Source: Eucommia ulmoides (Eukaryota > Streptophyta > Magnoliopsida > Garryales > Eucommiaceae). From it: a DNA stretch of 64,000 nt. Positions 21,124-32,338 of the stretch are shown here, one piece after another (position 1 is the first letter of the stretch; each line of letters begins with the position of its first letter). The stretch is taken from assembly GCA_016647705.1 (NCBI GenBank), contig CM028326.1, forward strand, positions 43,864,785 through 43,928,784. Reading direction: 5' to 3'. Under the pieces are notes generated by a model. That model was not told the origin of the DNA. It did not search any database and saw nothing but the letters and a program-made list of their open reading frames with translations. The translations under genes and the position numbers were made by a program.

Positions 21124-21430
21124 TCAAATAAAAAAAGGACAAAAATAGATAAATATATTATTGATGGTGCGACAATCTATACACATTCTCCACGTACCAT
21201 CTTTCTTAGGTACAAGCAATACGGGGACGGCACAAGAACCTATGCTTTCACGTACATACCCCTTCTCTGTAAGCTCACTAACCTGCCTATGAAGCTCCTT
21301 TGTTTCCTTGGAATTGCTTCGATATGCTGGTCTGTTTGGAATGGATGCTCCATGTACAAAATAAATTTGATGCTCGATTCCCCGTATTGGTGGCAAACCA
21401 TTTGGCACCTCTTCGAGAAACACATCATCA
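21124..21430 (-). pseudogene. Gypsy reverse transcriptase N-terminus of element E
   Basis: Reads FLEEVPNGLPPIRGIEHQIY, then NRPAYRSN, then GYVRESIGSCAVPVLLVPKK and DGTWRMCIDCRTINN. This is the entry of the gypsy RT domain, up to the strand before the first catalytic Asp. The frame then runs into unrelated T-rich sequence. A frame change near 21423 separates it from upstream pol. Confidence 0.85.
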
Positions 21431-21677
21431 AAATCCTATAAAAGAGAAACAACAATACTAGGTAGAGAGGAGTTAAGATTGTTAGTGATAAAATAAATCT
21501 CTTTATATAGAAATACAATCAATGGTTGGTTTCAAAACAATACTTGTTCAATATCACTCTCTCTCGCATAAAAACTCACTTATTTCCTCTATTCTTTTCC
21601 CTCACTTTCTGATTTTTTCTCTCACTCTCCTTTTTCTTATCAATTTCTCTTTTTAACCTCATTTGATCATCATACAC

Positions 21678-22118
21678 TTACCTTGGCGTTAATGGCACGA
21701 AAGTAATTAGCTTCTTATTAAGTACAAATGAGTATCTATTGGTATAACCATAATGAGTTACTGACCGATTAAATTCCCATGGTCTTCCCAACAGAATATA
21801 TCTCGCATGTATTGGCACCACATCACACAAGACCTCATCTTTATACCTTCCAATTGAGAACGATACAAGCACCTGCTTATTCACTTTAATTTTTCAACAA
21901 TCATACAACCATTGTAACTTATATGGCCTAGGATGTTTTAAAGTTAGCAAACTCAACTTCTCCACCAAACTAATGCTAGCCACATTTGTATGACTCTTCC
22001 CATCAATACTCAAGCTATATACTTTATCATTGACATAACATCTAGTGTGAAAGATGTTCTCCCGTTGTATCGCCCTATCTTCTTTGACTTGTGCACTAAG
22101 AGCTCTTCTTGCAACCAA
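21678..22118 (-). pseudogene. Gypsy aspartic protease of element E, site mutated
   Basis: Two frames: 22118-21894 (NIFHTRCYVNDKVYSLSIDG, then TLKHPRPYKLQWL) and 21884-21678 (NKQVLVSFSIGRYKDEVLC, then ILLGRPWEFNR and NRYSFVLN). The site reads IDGKSHTNVAS where family members usually have IDGGSCTNVAS. A stop and frame change separate the halves at about 21890. The ILLGRPW block marks the end of the protease fold. Confidence 0.8.
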
Positions 22119-23230
22119 AAGCTCTTTATCAACCGAGTATTCAATATCACGTGCACCTCCAAAAGTGGCATCGAATCATCATCCGTCTCATCTTCGGTCT
22201 CATTACCTCCATCATCCCTCATAATCATCACTCTCTTGTCTTGACATTTGGATGCAATATAACATTTTCCCAAACACTTAAAGTATTTAATTTCTCTATT
22301 TCTATAAGGTTGGGAATTAGTCTTACCATGGTTCGGTGTACCTCCAGTTTTGTGAATTTTTGAAGGTTCGGCCTTAGGCTGAAAATTAGGCTTCTTATCT
22401 CTTTTGCTCCAATTTGGTTTCCAAGAAATAGAAGAACCCAATTGTTGCCCAACTTGTGTGGAACCCTTACGATTCAATTGTTTCTCTACTTTAATGGTCA
22501 TGTACACCATGTCATTCAACTCAACAAAATGTTGCAATTCCACTACATTTGCGATGTCATGATTTAGCTCGATTAGAAACCTAGGCATAGTAGCTTCTCG
22601 ATCCTCTTCTATATTGGCTTGAATTATTTTTGTATCCATCTCTTTATTATAGTCTTCCACACTCTTAGACCGTTGTGTAAAACTTTGCAACTTTTGGAAC
22701 AAGTCTCTATAGTAGTGATTTGGAATGAATCGCCTCCTCATAGTAGCTTTCATCTCTTCCCATGTCGCGATCGGTCCTACCATATAATAGCATAATTGGT
22801 GAATTATATGGTAGCCAACTTCACCTTCTTTAACTCAGAGTAGTTGTGACAATCAAACACTAACTCCATTTTCTTCTTCCACTCCAAATAAGCTTCAGGA
22901 TAGTTTTTGCCTTAGAAAGATAGAATATTCACCTTGATTTTTTTCCAAGTTATTATTAATATTCTCCCAATACCTATATCCTCTATTCCCATATCTGCAC
23001 CCAAATCTGCCCAAGCTCGCATTAGAGATGCGATCCTCTTCATCAAAGCCATCCCCATAATCATCTTGGTATTCATACCTAGGCGGATTTCTCTCTTTTC
23101 GTTTCACATTAGGAGCTCTAGGTAGTTTCCCTATTTGTGAACTAGATTCAAATTTATATAGTCGATCATGCACTTTATCAAATCGTGATTCCAACCGTTC
23201 AAGATTTTGGTTCAAGGACTTAAAGAAGAG
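22010..23230 (-). pseudogene. Gypsy gag of element E
   Basis: The N-terminal piece 23215-22895 (coiled-coil-like MNQNLERLESRFDKVHDRLY, then Arg/Gly-rich) and the main piece 22783-22010 (TWEEMKATMRRRFIPNHYYR, the Retrotrans_gag core) are separated by stops around 22800-22890. A zinc knuckle near 22240-22290 reads YFKCLGKCYIASKC, where the His is replaced, so metal binding is probably lost. The frame then passes into protease. Confidence 0.8.
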
Positions 23231-23935
23231 TTTGAAGTCTATCGCCTTTGGTGCTTCCCTTTATTTGTTTCTTTAGACATGTTTGATACCTTAAAAAACA
23301 AAGTTAGTAAACCTCACAAATGCTCCCTTACATGTTTCCCTCAAGATTGATGACACTCATACTCATATTTCATTCAAATTTGGCTTTGAATTGAGACAAT
23401 AGATCCGTGCTTGAAGTAGGAATTGATTTTACCCTCTTATAAGGTCACACTCTCTTGCATTTTTTTACACTTTAGTTCACTCTTTTAGTTCTTTATTTAA
23501 CTTAACCAACCTCAATTTGAAATTTTTCGTGACAATTCAAACTCAACAAATCGATTCACTAAGAACAAGATTTAGGACAAAAGTAAAGTGAACAAGAAGA
23601 AAACAAAATATAAGTTTATGGAATAAAACAAGAAGAATTTAAATCTCAATATAGTTGTTAATTTTTTTTATTCTGTTTCTTTTTTGTTTCTTTATTTTTT
23701 GTTCTTTCGTTTTTTTTAAATCAACAACTTCAAAATGAGATTTGACCAATGGTGAAGATGCACTACGTTTTTTATCGAAATCTGACCAAATTTGATTAGA
23801 ACGAAAAATGAACAGTAATTTAAACAAAGTCGGACCAGATTTGATGATATAATTCGGTCAAGAACAAAAATTAAGAATGAATAGATATCAACAAATGAAA
23901 AGGAAAATGATAGAGAAACCTGATTTAGAACTTTA

Positions 23936-23947
23936 CTCTGATTACCA
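23936..23947 (-). promoter_or_regulatory. Primer-binding site of element E
   Basis: The minus strand reads TGGTAATCAGAG, the tRNA-Met site with one inserted A, two bases after the LTR end. Confidence 0.65.
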
Positions 23948-23949
23948 AA

Positions 23950-24757
23950 TGATGCGAACCTCATCAAGAATCAGTGAGACCTGAAATCAATTTAGGGTTT
24001 CTTTGCAAGCTAAATTCAGATTTATAAATAAAAATAAAAACGCGAAAATACATAATTTAGGATAAATTACCTTGACCCAATATTTATGAAAGAAACGTGA
24101 ACCAATGGTATAAGTAATGATCTTGACCCAATGATTATAACAAATCACGAACCAAAGATATAGAGATTAAACATTACAAGAAATCTTGATAAGCTCAGAA
24201 AAGTTCTCTAAAGAACTTAAGTAAAAAACTCTCAAAATATATTAATCAATATCAAAGTTGTGTTTTTTCAAGGCTACAATACCTCTTAAATAGGTAGCGA
24301 AGAGAATCTTAGATAACTCTATCAAAATAGGCTGCCACAAATCTAGGAGAATTCCTAGCAATGTAGAAGACAAAGTCAAAGAAATAAAGAAGTTTCCTAA
24401 CTACTCCTAATTTAAAAAAGAAAAGACTACTTGGTATTAATGCCTTACAAATCAGCAAATAAATAACCTAAAATAAAATTAAAAGACTAATTAATAAAAT
24501 AAATGAGCTGAAAATTTGTGGCTCTCATCCCTAGGCCCATTCAAGTTAATGCTTACGTCCATTCGCTTGTCTTGATGAGATTGATTAAACCTTAGCCGTC
24601 CTTTGGGCCTAATTTGGACTTCACCATTGTAGACTCAGTACATATCTCTTAAATTAGCCCATTAAGTGTCTTTTTTAATCTTTTAGTCATTGCACTTGTC
24701 ATTGGGCTAACTAGAACATACAATGAATCTCTTGGTATAACTGATATATTCTCATCA
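23950..24757 (-). repeat. 5' LTR of element E
   Basis: 808 bp, starting TGATGAGAATATATC (minus, at 24757) and ending GGTTCGCATCA (at 23950). It contains repeated CTTGACCCAATATTTATG / GAACCAATGGTAT phrases near 24070-24150. The partner LTR is missing. Confidence 0.75.
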
Positions 24758-25331
24758 GAATCGTTCTTGATTACCTGTTCTCGATCATGTCCAATCGCTC
24801 TTAGAAAAGACATCTCAAATCACGGCTTGGGAATTATCAGCTTCGATGATGAAGAGCCAGAAGAGGTATTATTTAAGCGGTTTAATTATGTTTGTTTTAT
24901 TGATTTAATGTTAACATGGATAGATCCTCTTTAGATGAACATGATATTAAATGTAATTTTTTATATTCCACCGTGTTAATCTAGTCATTTTAATAGCTTT
25001 CATAACTAAATTGTGAACTGTTGGATTTGATATTTGTTGTTTTGGGTGATGGAATTATAAAATTTTATATTATTGATTATTGTTCAGTATATTTTTAAAT
25101 ATGAATTGAGTGAAATATTATTTTAAACTAGCATATAACCCGTATCGAAAGGCATCTTGAGACGACTTTAAACAATAATGAAATAAATATTAAGAAAACA
25201 ATCTCAACATAATAAAATCTCTCTCAACAAAATATCTTTCAACGATAAATTCTCTGAACAAAATGTCTTGTTATGATGAATGTATTGAAACTAATAATAA
25301 CATATTGCAATAAGTTAAAATTAGTGTTACA

Positions 25332-25373
<42 letters not shown>

Positions 25374-26059
25374 TGAGGCTGTGAATTAGAACTATATATT
25401 GTGGTATGAATTAGAATTGCAAGAAGTTAGGCTATCGAAGATAAGTATAGAGTTGATAGATTGTCTGGGAGAGACTACTATCCCATTTCACAACATCATC
25501 TCATAGGTTTTTTTCCCCTGAAAATAACTCTTAGATAAAAGAGAACAATTTTTCACAATTTAGAACATTGACTTCCAAATTTTCCAAATTCACCATCGTT
25601 TTCAATTTTTTGACCAATTTATTTTTCCAAAAGAAAGAAAAAGAAAATATTGGGGACAATAAACTAATGTGGGTGTGAATAGTGATAGCATCACGACTGT
25701 ACACAGGCAATTAAGGGTGGTGACGTCGAATTTGGATGCCAAATAAGAATGGGCCCAATGGGATACTGAATTTGAGTACACTGCTTACCCTTTTTTTTTC
25801 TTTTTTTGTTTTTTAGTGCTGTCTCCAATACGGAAGATCTCAAAAATATTAAAAAATGTTCTCTCATATATAAAGTAGACATGTGAAGTACTATTGATGC
25901 ATTGTCTTAATTATTTTGGGTTACATTGGTATCTGAACAACTCTAGTTCAAAAATAACATTGTGGTTGCATTGATAGAGGGATAGAGGTTCTGATGAGGG
26001 GTTGAGACCCTGGGGTAGCCGTTACGGGTTCTACTCTATGTCTGTTTATAGACTGTTAT
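24758..26059. other. Spacer without a supported gene
   Basis: The first 110 bases read, on the plus strand, CPIALRKDISNHGLGIISFD then DEEPEE and stop against GTATTATTT, which looks like a splice donor; it may be an exon scrap (see findings). A TGTGTGTA(TA)nCACACACA microsatellite lies at 25334-25374. The rest is AT-rich without recognisable features. GTTAT at 26055-26059 is the left target duplication of element F. Confidence 0.6.
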
Positions 26060-28798
26060 TGTCACAACCCGTCCCGGACACCCGTCATCCCGAGGCTGGC
26101 GTGATTACAACATGATATCACCAATCTCCAGAATTACAATGAATGACAATATACACCTACGGTGTAATACAAACATCTACTATGAGGGACACACCCGTCC
26201 CGAAATTATACCAGCTAAAAGTAGTTATTCATGAACCTTTTGTTTTTATTCCCTTTGACAGCTTCTCTCAAACGTCCATACGACTCCATCACGTAGCTCT
26301 ACCTAGTGCCAGTAGGGGACCAGCTCCTAGCTGTTGTACCTACGGGTGTACTGCCTTCTTAGTAAAACGTTTTTAAAAATATTAATATGTTCAAAATATT
26401 TTCACAATTTAATATGGATCAAGCACAAGTATATAAGCAATGAAAATAAAGTGATATAGATAAGTTCCATCCAAATCCATTTAGTATAAAAACCATACCA
26501 ATATACGTAAAACACCACATCTCAAGCACCAATCTCAAACACACACCTTCAACACACACACACTGGCCAGCCCTAGTGATCGTTTTAACCTCACGATCGG
26601 GAGTTGCAACGGTACCGTAACATTCATAGGAATGCCTTCCTACGAAATATCCACACCCCTTTTTGGGGAGAAATACAATTCACACCCCTTACGGAGAGAA
26701 ATATAATCCACACCCCTTTCGGGGAAAACCCACACTCCTTTCGGGGAAAACCCACACCCCTTTCGGGGAGAACAGCCATGGCATCGTCAAAATCAAATAC
26801 AATATCATCGAATCGTAACTCAATAAATATCACTTACTCAAAATCGTCAAATCACCACGTCTACCACTTTTCTCAAACCAACTTTTAAATTCAAAAATCA
26901 TATTTCATATCTTCTTTTAAAGAAAACGTCTGATTTTATCAATACCACATTTCCACCATTTATTTTTTATTTTTAGAAAACCAGGCATTTCTAGAAAAAT
27001 AGATGTTTCCTATTCTCTTTTTAAAAATGCCGTCTAATTTCACCAAATCCAGCGGAAATTCATTTTCAGCTTCTTTTTGAAAACTATCGAAATTCAGTTT
27101 ACCAACCTATTCAAATTCTGCTTGATCCATATCATTTATAAATTCATACAGTTTAAATAATCACATATTTCATCATGTATATTCATAGGAAATAGTTTGG
27201 TAAAAAGACAGTACACTCACCTTAATATCTATTTTTGTAGACTTAACTGCTTATTCCCTACCGGTACTCTGGTGCCCGCGAACCTAATAGCGACAGAACC
27301 TAAATTAATATTTTATGTAAAATAACCAAATCATGCAATGCAGGCCCTAAATTCCGTAATCCCCCCCCCCCCCCCCGGTACACACTTTTTATTACGAATA
27401 ATTGATATCTGGTAAATTCCGTTTCGTTAATAATTATTGTACGCGGTTGTTAATAGGGATGATGACAAAAATTAGTAAAATTAACGACTCTAGATTATAA
27501 TCCCATTTGCTACTATTTCAATTTAACAATAATGGTAATTGATTTAGATTTTACCTGCTTCGAATCATCCATTGGTCGTGAGAATGATATTTGGATTTTT
27601 ATTGGGGGGGTTTACGTAATTTTTTTTTTCCTTTTCTTCTTCTCCCCTTTCTTCTTCCCCTTTTTTTTTTTCCTTTCCCTGGTTTGTATTCATGCTTCCT
27701 GTTACGCCGTCTCGCCGCCGCCGCCGACGTCTCACCGTCGATCAAGCCTCGCCGTCCCACCGACTGGACACACGCACCATCAATCGGACAACCCACACCC
27801 TTCCATGCACTGCCGACCGTCCCACCCACCATGCACGCACTGTTCTTTCTCTCTCTAATTTTTCGGCGGAAACTCCGGCGACCCCATGCACCCACAACAC
27901 GCTTACACCTCGTAGGGTCAACATGTACTGATGGAGCAGAGCCACTCACGCCGCCGATCGTCACCGTCGCACTACACACCACAAGAAAGAACATGAACTG
28001 TTCAGAGCAGAAAATACACACACATATCCCAACGTCAACGACAGCCACCGTAAGCTTACCGTCAACCCCGCTCACCACTGTCGGCTGCTGAATAGCCCAC
28101 CGCCGGACTGACCGACGGAAACCTCCGACGAAACTGTGACAAATACCCCTTCGGCACTCCATACCGTCGGCACTGAACGGGACCTCACACCGTCGACACC
28201 ACCTCCGATCGATCAACGATCCGAACGAATCACTCATACCTCCGATCGTCGGATCTCACCACCCCCTGACCGCCGGACCTCCCATCTCTCTCTCCTCTGT
28301 TTTCCAATTTCTGCTTTTTTTTTTTTTTCCTTTTCCTCCGTTGAAGATCACGATTCCCTGTTTCAAAGATCACAATTGCATGTTTTAGGTGGATCGATGT
28401 ACTCCTAGCTTGCCACGTCAATGAATCTCAATCCTTCCCCTATCCGATCCGGTTGTTCTCTCGGCACCCATCGTATGCATATATATATATATATATATAT
28501 ATATAAATCTTTTACTCTAATTACTCCTTCCTTCCCCAAATTTCTTTAATTCCTATTTTAGCCCAAATTACCATTTTATAATTTCCCTTCAAATTGTAAT
28601 TTCACCCCTATAGGTTTACATGTTATCAATTGAAAGACCATTTGAATCCTAAGGGTTGGATTCAATGAATACAAATTTACAATTCGCCCCCCCTAAACTT
28701 TTAATTCGGATAATGATTAATTCAATTCTACCCCATATTTTTTCCAATTGCTCCAAAATATAACTAAAATGACGTACGTGCTAAGTCGGGGTCTTACA
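26060..28798 (-). repeat. 3' LTR of element F
   Basis: On the plus strand it starts TGTCACAACCCGTCCCGG and ends GGGGTCTTACA. It holds, in plus order, five copies of a CCACACCCCTTTCGGGG unit (about 26648-26772), a run of 16 C (27361), a GC-rich block (27690-28300) and an (AT)n tract (28477-28505). ORFs of up to 212 codons in the GC-rich block are not kept in the other LTR and are not called. Confidence 0.95.
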
Positions 28799-28974
28799 AC
28801 CCTTCCCCTCTAAAAGAAATTTCGTCCCAAAATTTTTATTACCTAATTGAACGAACGCGGATATTTGTTCCTTGTCTCGTCCTCTCACTCCCACGTCGCC
28901 TCTTCCACTGCATGACGGTGCCATAACAATCTGTTTAACAGAACTATTTTTATTATTTTTGTTATTATTATTAA

Positions 28975-29250
28975 TTTTTTTTTTGCAACACCCGGTCTTC
29001 ACAATTTAGGATTTGGACTGACTTCTCAACGTGGGTCGAATCCATTCCCAATTCGATCGGTTGCGAAGTCAATACACGAGAAGGGTCTGGCATATACTTT
29101 TGGGAGTATCGATTCATAGAGATCGTCGTGTAGTCGAGATAATTTTGGTGGTAACTTAAGTCCATACGCTGTCGTGCCTACCCGATCTAAAATTTCAGAT
29201 GGTCCGATGTATTTTGGACTTAACTTTCCTTTCTTCCTAAACCTCATTAA
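28975..29250 (-). pseudogene. Gypsy integrase C-terminal end of element F
   Basis: Minus 29247 onward reads RFRKKGKLSPKYIGPSEILD, then GTTAYGLKLPPKLSRLHDDL; a shifted frame continues KYMPDPSRVLTSQPIEL and VQILNCEDRVLQ. These are the GPF/Y-type end of gypsy integrase (usually GPFEIL...LPPELS...HVSMLRKY). At least one frameshift. The rest of pol is absent. Confidence 0.8.
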
Positions 29251-31374
29251 TTTTCGTCAGACTACTAATTCGTCAAAGTCGCATCACAAAGTTATACTCG
29301 TCTTATGTGATTCTAGAACAATTGTTTCCCATATATGGTCTCATCATCCCAACTCACCAAAATTTATAACCAACAGTTTTTTGTCAAATCATAACCATCT
29401 AATAAATAAGGTGCACTTGGTCGGTACACCTAACACGGATAACCCATTGTTAAAGAATCTCATGTTCCTAACTACTTTCACTGCGCTACTCTGATAAAAT
29501 CAAAATCAGCAACAACACTATATGCTGGAAATATTTCAGTACATTGGGTCTATTTCATTCCGTCGTAATTAGCACTTATCCATTTCATCCGACATTTTCT
29601 GGTCGCCCGTTGCAACAATATTTTTCATTCAACATTTAACCCTAATCTCATAAGCACAGATAGCTCAACTATCCTTAACCTCGATGCCTATCTCAACTCC
29701 TTAATACTCCTATCAATATCCTTCATAATACCTAAAATCACCAATTCTCATAACTACAACTCAAATATATTAAACAAATAATCTATAAGAATTCCTTTCA
29801 TGCTTCCATATTTTATCAAGTCCCTGACATGGTCACGTGCTTCAAGTTCGTTTCCACCTGTCTAATATACTTTCAACATATATCCACGTATATATACGAC
29901 TCAAAGGACATAGATACGCCCCAGTCACAACGAAATCGATACATTCTAATAATCACTGGCTACTAACTGTAAGATATTATATCATTTATACATATTATCT
30001 CAAAGATATTTTAAATTCTCTCTGTCCCATGACGTTTTAATAACTTCCAATTTCCAGTAAAATCGTAGTCATATCGGGCTATTTTTAAATCCCACAAGTT
30101 TCATTTCCCTATCTCAGTTCAATCCATCAGATCGGAGTCCTGTATCCACTTTATACGATGCCACCACCGTTGACGACAAGATAGTTATTAATATAAACAG
30201 ATTTTATTAACATTGCACAAACCCTTACCCGGAACTTTCATGGCACAACCCCTCAACATAACTTCCAACACTTGAATCGTATTTTCTAATAATCCATTGA
30301 TCCATGACTGGAACAAGGTATCAACTTCCACTTGGGCAACCAAAGGGATATGGAAAAGTTTAACCCACCTGTTCAAATATCTAATAGCTCCTATCACCAC
30401 AGTTTCCTTCACGAATTGTTCATACACTGACGACTTATTTTACTATGATAACAATTATTGTCCAGATCACCATATGGCGACAACACCTATGATTTCAGAG
30501 TTCTAGTTCTAAGATTTCGAATAACCGATTAGTACAATTCCTAGAATTACTAATCCTTATCCCTTCTGATTGATTGATTATTTTTTTATTTTTTTTTAAA
30601 AAAAAAATATCTTGTCCCCACTTAATTTTAATGTTTGTACTGAATTTGGTACATCACGCAATCGAACAATCTTATCAATAAATATTGGACATGCGCGTCA
30701 GGAAAACACTACCCGAACTACTGTCCCTCTTCTTTTCTGGTATAGGTCAAGGCTACCAGAGCCCACCTAGAGATTTCGTTACTTCTCGACCTTAACTTGA
30801 CTAACAAATCACCGAATAACAACTGCCGTGATTTCCCATTTCCAACTTAAAGCATAAATCCCGTCATACAGGAGATGTCGCTAAACGTTAGAACGAATAC
30901 GATCTCTACTAGTTCCAAAAAGTTTCGAATTCCAGTCACATGTTCTCGGCCTTCTCCATATTCCGTCAATCCATCACTTCAACTTCCTTTGGATTCACTT
31001 GAATGCTATGCCCTAAGAGCACTAATCATATTTACTGCACTAGTCATCGCCTTATTAACACATTCTGGAGATGTTTAACATGCTCTACCCTACTTTCGAC
31101 CGGATCACCGTTTCTACCACATCTCAGTCTCTAATATTCGATTACCAATACCCTACTCAAAAATCTGACATCCTACTGGTTGCAATTAATTTAACAGCCT
31201 ATCCATTCTCACTTTTACGTTACCAACACCAGATCTTTATGGAAACACACACCGGGTTAACGTAAATCATTAGTTGATGTTCTAATTTATTGTGATGACC
31301 TTTCCTCTATTAAAACTTCCCAAACCGCAAACAAATTTACTCCAATTCCCTATATCCAACAGTTAATTTAATTT

Positions 31375-31414
<40 letters not shown>

Positions 31415-32321
31415 CTCATAGCAATTACCTTTAAAGTCCCAAAATTACAATTTCAAATCTCAAATTCCCACATTCATTACACCAGTATACTTAACCAACT
31501 TATGTGCCGAACGTTCACCTCCTTATCACTATGAAACTTATTTAACAGCAACCATAATTACTAATCACGATTACAAGTACCCTATCCATTCTCGAAACTA
31601 CATAGGAAAAATCTCTAACTATTACAATATCCACTGCCGAAACTTGTTTAAACAGCATCTACGTACTGAACTGTGATATCCTTTCTTTAACACTTTTCTA
31701 ACCTCCTAAACCCACTACCAAACCAACTGAGATACTAGATATACCTCCCCAACATTACACACTTTTATTCATCCCCAAATTTGACTCCACCCGCAACTCT
31801 ATATTACTCCCTCAAATAGATTATATTTATACGCACCTACTATCCTCCTAAATCCACAATCCTCGGCTACTTCTTATATATCATTTCCTATTACCCTGCT
31901 ACATGCCACAATTGTTACTCCGTCTAACAATCAATCTAAAAAGTACTATTAAATTCTTATCCAGTAACGTCACAGTTTCCTTTCAAATTACCTAGGAAGC
32001 GATTTACTCCTTTTGAATATTACTTCTTATTTCGACTTAAGTGTGTATTCTGCTATATCATCTACTATATTGATAACGACGTGATTTGTTGTTTGTCTAA
32101 CGTAGCCTTCTTATCTTGTGGAAAAGTATCCCTCCTAGCAACCTCCACGCACCATGCTAACGCACAACTTTATGAAATAAAAGACCTAACACCCACATAC
32201 CAAGCTCTCTTATTGACACCCTATCTCATGTCCCCTACTGACTAGACGACTGGCACGTCCTCCTACCGCAAGGTCTTCTACCGACACATTTCCTGAAAAA
32301 GTCTACAGAACCTATAAACTA

Positions 32322-32334
32322 GGTTCTGATACCA
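32322..32334 (-). promoter_or_regulatory. Primer-binding site of element F
   Basis: The minus strand reads TGGTATCAGAACC, one change from the tRNA-Met site, four bases inside the 5' LTR. Confidence 0.8.
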
Positions 32335-32338
32335 AAAT

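Larger units (their letters stand above)
21124..24757 (-). mobile_element. Truncated Ty3/gypsy element E (chromovirus-like)
   Basis: Minus strand: 5' LTR 23950-24757, primer site, gag, protease, and the start of RT, which ends at about 21160 after INN. Everything downstream (RT core, RNase H, integrase, 3' LTR) is absent, so no target duplication can be read. Gag and pol wording matches plant chromovirus-type gypsy elements rather than Tat. Confidence 0.85.
28799..32338 (-). other. Internal region of element F, mostly non-coding
   Basis: Apart from the integrase tail near 29000-29250, no gag, protease, RT or RNase H motif was found on either strand. The sequence is poor in G on the plus strand from about 29500 to 32300 and has a run of about 36 T at 31377-31412. 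No complete frame above 80 codons looks protein-like. Confidence 0.7.

Noticed and set aside
27599..28237. 212-codon minus ORF (and a 158-codon counterpart at 33838-34314) in the LTRs of element F
   Set aside because: Arg/Gly/Val-rich translation of a GC-rich, CG-dense LTR block. Frame and length are not kept between the two LTRs, and no domain is recognisable.
29174..29494. 106-codon plus ORF in element F
   Set aside because: Its first part is the antisense of the integrase tail read on the minus strand.
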